From contig MBPM02000060.1 in assembly GCA_001695595.3 (NCBI GenBank), positions 462,336 through 526,335 of the forward strand: a stretch of DNA of 64,000 bases, given 5' to 3'. This document shows positions 59,839 to 64,000 of this stretch, one piece after another. Origin of the DNA: Plasmopara viticola (taxonomy: Eukaryota; Oomycota; Peronosporomycetes; Peronosporales; Peronosporaceae). A program made the translations under genes and the position numbers. The notes under the pieces are model-generated. The model did not search any database. It was not told the origin of the DNA and saw nothing but the letters and a program-made list of their open reading frames with translations. Position 1 is the first letter of the stretch. The number at the start of each line of letters is the position of its first letter.

Positions 59839-59941
59839 CGTCAATAATATTAATAATATCGTTTGTTAATAAAATTTTGTATTAATAATATTTTATATTA
59901 ATAACTTTTTTTATTAATAATATCTTTAATATTATTTTTGA
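59839..59941 (-). repeat. AT-rich insertion in the A1 3' region
   Basis: About 100 bp of TTAATAATATT-like simple sequence, absent at the equivalent place in A3 (near 50720). Confidence 0.7.
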
Positions 59942-60318
59942 AGTCCAGAAATTACGAATTGTACGTGAGGGTCCACGGGCAGGTATAGGTACAAGACGAT
60001 ATCACTGTATTTAAATATACACTGACGGTAACTTCCCATTACGGGTAAGTAAAACCTAGGTAATTATTCGATGGGCTCCTAAAAAGTGCTACCGAACCTA
60101 TGATCTAAAGTATTGGTCTTTCCTGCCCGGGATCAATATTTTAGTGAGGTCCAGCGCGGTCCGGGATTGGGAATCGGTAGATATTACGCCAGTGTGGTAC
60201 GCTATCTTTACGATACGGGTCGTACATTGGTCGATAATATGGGGTAAAACCCAAATTTATCGACCACTTGCGACCTAGCTGCACAGAGTGATATCACCGA
60301 TATATTCTTTTAACTAGT

Positions 60319-62100
60319 TTATATTTTATGGTAAAGTTCTTTAGCGTTAGGCTTAAAAGTACTTGGTATTTTAGCTCGTACCAAAATATTGCCAAGATTT
60401 GGTGGTCGCTTATAACAAATAAGTAACCGACCTAGTTTTTTCTTAATAGTTAAAAGACGTAATTGACGAAAATTTAAGAAGTGTTTTAAAGATGCACGAC
60501 AGGGACCATTAGGATTATAAGTAATCTTAAAAGGTAAAATTCTGTTGTTGTCATTAGAAACACTTTGTGAACATTTACATTTATTATAAGCTTTCTCAAA
60601 CTGAAGTTTGAGAAATTTAGCAGGGAATCCACGAGTACGCAATCTAGCATACAAAAGCCGAATGATCATTAAAAAGTCATGGTGTCGTGAATTTTGACTA
60701 AAATAAGTGCGGATTAAACCGGTTATAAGCCCCGAAAATGTACCAGGCGGGTGGGCGCTGGATGGGGTAGGATATAAATATAGATTTAACGCTTTTTGAA
60801 ATGTTCTGGTGTGTATGATGTTATCAGAGATCGTAAGGGTGAGATCTAAGAAATCTACCGTAAGTGGTAATGTAGTCATATCAATATCAGTGATACGACT
60901 GGTCGGTGACCAAGCGACACCGGGAAAGGTACGGTACATCATTGCAATAAAGCGGTTAAAATACCACGGTTGATCTGGATTAAATCGAAAAATGTGGAAA
61001 ACATCGTCTATATAGCGAGTATAAAACACTAATTCGGATTTAAACATTGGGAATATTACGTTAAGTTCATAATATCCCAGGTAAAGGTTCGCATAACTGG
61101 GTGCGACGGGTGTACCCATAGCTGCACCATGAGTTTGGCGCCAAAAAGTATCACCAAATTCAAACCAATTATGAGTCATGAGGAGTTTTAACCCTTCAAG
61201 AATGATATCGCGGTATTTATCGTCGCGGAGCCACCAAGAGATGGCTAATAAACCTTTATCGTTTGGTATGGAAGTATAAAGTGTTTGGGCATCCCAAGAC
61301 ACAAGAAAACAGCCAGTAGGCAACGTTAAAGATTTTAATTGACTGAGTAACTCTTTAGAGCTGGTTAATATATGGCTACACCGTTTAATATAAGGTTGTA
61401 ACATAAAGTCTAACCATTTGGAAAGTCCGTGAAACGGCGAGTTAACAGAGGAAACAATGGGGCGGAGACCCATTGGAGATTTATGGATTTTTGGCATGCC
61501 ATAAAATCTAGCGGGTACAGTTGTATCCAAATTATAAGTGACGATCTTAAGATCGCGTATTAATTCTGGAAAGCGTTTAACTGCTCGAGAATGCCAATTA
61601 GTAATCATTCTACGAAGACCGCGGATAGGTAATGATGTGGCATAAGAATACACATCATTTGATTTAAGATGGAGAAGACACCATCTTATATATTGTTCAG
61701 TGTTCATGACAGCAGGACCGAGGTTTTTATCTGTCGCCATAAATTTAAACGATTTATTATTCCGAAGGTCCGAAATAAGCTTACGTTGTTGAAAATTAAG
61801 ATTTTTACGTTTACGAAACTTAAAGATCTTAATGCTTTCTACCAATTTTTCTTTTGTATTAAGTAAAAACTGTGAAAATAATTTATCCGAGAGTTCTGGT
61901 GGTTGCCAGGATGGATTGGGTACATAAATTTGTTTATTATATGTACCGCTGCTTTTAAACAAAGTATTGATTTTAATACTGCGGATAAGCTGGTCAATAG
62001 ATGTCTGATATTCACAATAGGGGCGTTTAGCCGGTGAAGGTGTAGGACAGAATTTTAGATTTAAACCTAAAAGTTGAGTAAGGCCGTTTGGTAGGCTCAT
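60319..62100 (-). CDS. Family A reverse transcriptase (PLE type, no endonuclease)
   Basis: 593 residues from the first ATG. In order: LGLNLKFCPTP, YNKQIYVPNPSW, ATDKNLGPAVMNTEQYIR, RFYGMPKIHKSPMGLRPIVS, motif A SWDAQTLYTSIP, motif B GAAMGTPVAPSYANLYL, motif C RYIDDVF, then a thumb/connector with YNPNGPC and RPPNLGNILVRAKIP. The protein ends where canonical Penelope elements continue into GIY-YIG, as in endonuclease-deficient Athena/Coprina-type elements that live at telomeres. Similarity to family B continues upstream of the ATG (NLAFHDLTSS against NLAFHNFVPS), and that frame is open back into ORF1, so the natural product is probably an ORF1-RT fusion made by -1 frameshifting at 62367-62361. 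Predicted reaction: copying its own RNA onto chromosome ends. Confidence 0.92.
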   Translation of the reverse strand: MSLPNGLTQLLGLNLKFCPTPSPAKRPYCEYQTSIDQLIRSIKINTLFKSSGTYNKQIYVPNPSWQPPELSDKLFSQFLLNTKEKLVESIKIFKFRKRKNLNFQQRKLISDLRNNKSFKFMATDKNLGPAVMNTEQYIRWCLLHLKSNDVYSYATSLPIRGLRRMITNWHSRAVKRFPELIRDLKIVTYNLDTTVPARFYGMPKIHKSPMGLRPIVSSVNSPFHGLSKWLDFMLQPYIKRCSHILTSSKELLSQLKSLTLPTGCFLVSWDAQTLYTSIPNDKGLLAISWWLRDDKYRDIILEGLKLLMTHNWFEFGDTFWRQTHGAAMGTPVAPSYANLYLGYYELNVIFPMFKSELVFYTRYIDDVFHIFRFNPDQPWYFNRFIAMMYRTFPGVAWSPTSRITDIDMTTLPLTVDFLDLTLTISDNIIHTRTFQKALNLYLYPTPSSAHPPGTFSGLITGLIRTYFSQNSRHHDFLMIIRLLYARLRTRGFPAKFLKLQFEKAYNKCKCSQSVSNDNNRILPFKITYNPNGPCRASLKHFLNFRQLRLLTIKKKLGRLLICYKRPPNLGNILVRAKIPSTFKPNAKELYHKI

Positions 62101-62231
62101 ACTAGAAGTAAGGTCATGAAATGCTAAATTTGTCGTACGAACATTAAATGTGAAAATTGGACGATCACCAAAGAGACGTAATACGTTCGATTTAGTGGAA
62201 GACTTAAGCTTTATTAGTTGATTTTTATCTA

Positions 62232-63227
62232 CTAATTGTGTCCGCGCTTTGAGTGCTTGTTTAGCTTGGCGTTTCTGTTTCCGAAAGAAACGGCGCCGTG
62301 CTTGCGCTTGTTTGGCCCAGTGCGAACGACGCTGGCGCCGGACGCGGGTTTTTTGCTGGGTTTTGGGACTTTCGACCCAGCCTGACGGTTTTTTGGCTGT
62401 TTGCCATTGTTCCGCTTGGGTTGATTGGGACTTTTAGAAAGACCTCGAATCATAGTCTCAAGTTTTTTGAACTTGTCATTAGCCACTTGATGAACCAAAT
62501 TTTTGATTTTGGTTTCATCAGGAAGACCCATTTCGGTGTCTTCAGCCACAGCCCTTTTAGCCGCTAAGGCTTGGGCTTTAATGGTTTTGAGTGCCATGCG
62601 ATCATTTAGACCGTCAAGGTATTCAGACCACTTATCGTGATATTTCTGATAGGCCAACTCTATCAGATAGGGAAAATGGAACTCGCCGGTATACCGACCG
62701 CAGAACTTAGTTTCCCTCCCAAGAACGATTGCTCGTGATAATGGGAAAGTTGGGTATGACGCATTTTGTTGTGCATCAAATAGAAGACATATCGAGTTTA
62801 AAACTTCGGTGTCTAAATTCCCAAACATAATATTGAGAGTTTTGAGTTCCTCACGTTGCACATGTAAAGCGATTTGAGTCGCCTTTTTCATGTACGTCGT
62901 TTTGATTTGCTCAAAATACTCACTCTGAATTTTTACAAAATCAGAGTCCATTTCTCGCAAGTTGTCAGAAAATGACATTTCATGCGAGATTTGGAGAGAC
63001 TTGGGACAAGTACCGTTGGTATCATGTTCCACTAATGTCTCAATAGCCTTTCTCTTGGACTTAATACGTCCGTTGAGAGTGACTTTCTTCCGAAAGGAGG
63101 CATTGATATGCTCATCCAGGAAGGTTGGCAGCGCAATCAACGGAGGGTTCAAAGGCCTCACCGGATCGCAGCTTGAATCAACGGGAAGTTGATTAGGGTT
63201 TAGGGTGGAGTCTACCGAGGCAGACAT
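62232..63227 (-). CDS. Family A ORF1 protein
   Basis: 331 residues, intact. The start codon at 63227 lies 48 nt after the predicted ribozyme cleavage site. Codons 8-12 (TLNPN) are telomere-complementary DNA (ACCCTAAACCCTAAT). The middle (about 80-250) is probably helical with charged and Gln-rich stretches; the tail from about 260 is highly basic (PSKKPASG, GPNKRKHG, NKHSKRGHN). No catalytic motif is recognised. By position and charge it is likely an RNA-binding partner of the RT. Codons 287-289 contain the slippery C-CCA-AAA that allows entry into the RT frame. Confidence 0.8.
   Translation of the reverse strand: MSASVDSTLNPNQLPVDSSCDPVRPLNPPLIALPTFLDEHINASFRKKVTLNGRIKSKRKAIETLVEHDTNGTCPKSLQISHEMSFSDNLREMDSDFVKIQSEYFEQIKTTYMKKATQIALHVQREELKTLNIMFGNLDTEVLNSICLLFDAQQNASYPTFPLSRAIVLGRETKFCGRYTGEFHFPYLIELAYQKYHDKWSEYLDGLNDRMALKTIKAQALAAKRAVAEDTEMGLPDETKIKNLVHQVANDKFKKLETMIRGLSKSPNQPKRNNGKQPKNRQAGSKVPKPSKKPASGASVVRTGPNKRKHGAVSFGNRNAKLNKHSKRGHN
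62361..62367 (-). promoter_or_regulatory. Candidate -1 ribosomal frameshift site CCCAAAA
   Basis: In the ORF1 frame it reads C CCA AAA, the X-XXY-YYZ pattern. The -1 frame from here is open without a stop through 62100 into RT. The same heptamer occurs in A3 (53143-53137). A downstream pseudoknot was not modelled. Confidence 0.55.
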
Positions 63228-63262
63228 AGTTCACCTTCCCTTTGAAAACCAATGTATGTTTA

Positions 63263-63342
63263 CACACGTATCTCAAAGGAAATTCAAATGTGAACTTAAC
63301 CTTTCGGCTGGGAGGCCTTCATCAGTGAGAAATACCCACGTG
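63263..63342 (-). ncRNA. Hammerhead ribozyme motif, copy A1
   Basis: On the minus strand: helix I TCTCA/TGAGA (5 bp) extended by GTA/TAC and further pairs; core CTGATGA at 63325-63319; helix II GGC/GCC with one extra A after the core; GAAA at 63305-63302; helix III AGG/CCT, a UU bulge and seven more pairs (AAGTTCA with TGAATTT, one G-U). Predicted cleavage is between 63276 and 63275, giving a 5'-OH RNA that starts 48 nt before ORF1. Hammerheads are known in Penelope-like elements. The extra A in helix II is non-standard. Confidence 0.78.
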
Positions 63343-63713
63343 TAATTACGATTATTATCAGCCACTCATTTTTAAGCGGGCTTGAAATAAACGCTTAAAT
63401 CACATACAATTTAAACGTCATACCGTAAATCAGATTCCTGGGAAAATTTGACGCAGAATGATATTTTTCTCGAAATTTCTGAGATAAAAATCATTAAGTA
63501 CCAATAAGAAGTACAAAAGTAACAAACTTCTGTATCGACCAAATCGACACAATTTCGTCACAATTAACCAAATATGGGTTCAAAGAACCAAATTTGGACA
63601 GGACTAATGTGTCACAAATGAGTAACAAATTTAATACCAAATCACAATTTTGGTTGCAAATGACTATATTTGTTACCAAAAAAGGAGAGTGAAGGTCACT
63701 CGGAATGATGGTC

Positions 63714-63723
63714 ATTATATAAG
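63714..63723 (-). promoter_or_regulatory. TATA-like motif in the A1 5' region
   Basis: CTTATATAAT on the minus strand, kept in A2 and with small changes in A3 and A4. It lies next to a perfect 6-bp hairpin (GAGTGA-AGG-TCACTC). The promoter role is inferred. Confidence 0.3.
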
Positions 63724-63778
63724 ATTCCAGGGTGTGACACTATGAAAGAGTGACAGTGAATATTTTTTAGAGGTAATG

Positions 63779-64000
63779 GGTTTAGGGTTTAGGGTTTAGG
63801 GTTTAGGGTTTAGGGTTTAGGGTTTAGGGTTTAGGGTTTAGGGTTTAGGGTTTAGGGTTTAGGGTTTAGGGTTTAGGGTTTAGGGTTTAGGGTTTAGGGT
63901 TTAGGGTTTAGGGTTTAGGGTTTAGGGTTTAGGGTTTAGGGTTTAGGGTTTAGGGTTTAGGGTTTAGGGTTTAGGGTTTAGGGTTTAGGGTTAGGGTTTA
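63779..64000 (+). repeat. Telomeric repeat array (TTTAGGG)n at the window end
   Basis: Regular TTTAGGG units to the end of the window, with one TTAGGG variant in the last 20 bases. Either the true chromosome end or another internal array before a further element; the window cannot decide. Confidence 0.98.

Larger units (their letters stand above)
59779..63778 (-). mobile_element. Penelope-like element family A, copy A1 (intact ORFs)
   Basis: About 4.0 kb. On the minus strand: a 5' region with TATA-like motif and hammerhead, ORF1, RT in the -1 register, and a 3' region ending in a near-palindrome (CCCGGTATAGATACCCGGG on the plus strand) beside a TTTAGGG stub (59761-59778). The telomeric array follows its 5' end. 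Orientation and junctions fit cDNA synthesis primed by a telomere 3' end. Both frames are open and the RT catalytic residues are intact, so this is the candidate active copy. Confidence 0.9.

Noticed and set aside
62280..62330. GGCCAAAC as a frameshift site in family A
   Set aside because: It does not fit X-XXY-YYZ in the ORF1 frame; CCCAAAA slightly upstream does.
1..64000. CRISPR arrays, operons, ribosome-binding sites, bacterial-type features
   Set aside because: The sequence is eukaryotic (introns, telomere repeats, retroelements); the only regular arrays are telomeric or the 13-bp repeats.

Overview
The window looks like the end of a chromosome arm from an oomycete (probably a peronosporalean such as Phytophthora or a downy mildew). 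The evidence is the TTTAGGG telomere repeat, compact genes with 53-98 bp introns, a diaminopimelate-type lysine gene, a PUFA-type fatty-acid elongase, a full-length ABCA transporter, and many decayed Ty3/gypsy and MULE remnants. The species call is inference. All telomere repeats read TTTAGGG on the + strand, so the chromosome end lies to the right.

Layout. 1-7.1 kb: gene-poor sequence with one recognisable gypsy RNase H remnant. 7.16-8.41 kb (-): an elongase gene of four exons. 8.58-11.34 kb: an apparent non-autonomous DNA transposon with about 70-bp terminal inverted repeats and an 8-bp target duplication. It carries a K+-channel-like fragment, and its right terminal repeat is interrupted by an internally deleted LINE; a second copy of that LINE lies inverted at 12.5-13.7 kb. 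13.7-22.8 kb: nothing intact. 22.8-30.1 kb: the best ordinary gene block, an ABCA transporter (+) convergent with a diaminopimelate decarboxylase (-). 30.6-34.5 kb: gypsy and MULE pseudogenes. 41.9-43.35 kb: a two-exon single-pass membrane protein. 45.8-47.9 kb: more gypsy remnants.

48.3-64.0 kb is the most interesting part: a subtelomeric mosaic of two related Penelope-like element (PLE) families, here called A and B. All copies are on the minus strand and are separated by TTTAGGG tracts. Each family has a basic ORF1 and a PLE-type reverse transcriptase without a GIY-YIG endonuclease, as in terminal, endonuclease-deficient PLEs. The 3' ends face the centromere and the 5' ends face the telomere, as expected if the telomere 3' end primes cDNA synthesis. 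Copy A1 (59.8-63.8 kb) has intact ORFs; A3 (50.7-54.5 kb) has stops and an RT active-site change; B2 (54.85-58.64 kb) has an open RT frame but a broken ORF1. A2, A4, B1 and B3 are fragments.

Reading the minus strand by eye I find hammerhead-ribozyme motifs in both families: just before ORF1 in A, and near the 3' end in B. I also find a -1 overlap of ORF1 and RT, with a slippery heptamer CCCAAAA in family A, and telomere-complementary tracts inside the elements exactly where truncated copies begin or end. Together these suggest a telomere-primed retroelement system whose RNA is cut to unit length by ribozymes in flanking partial copies.
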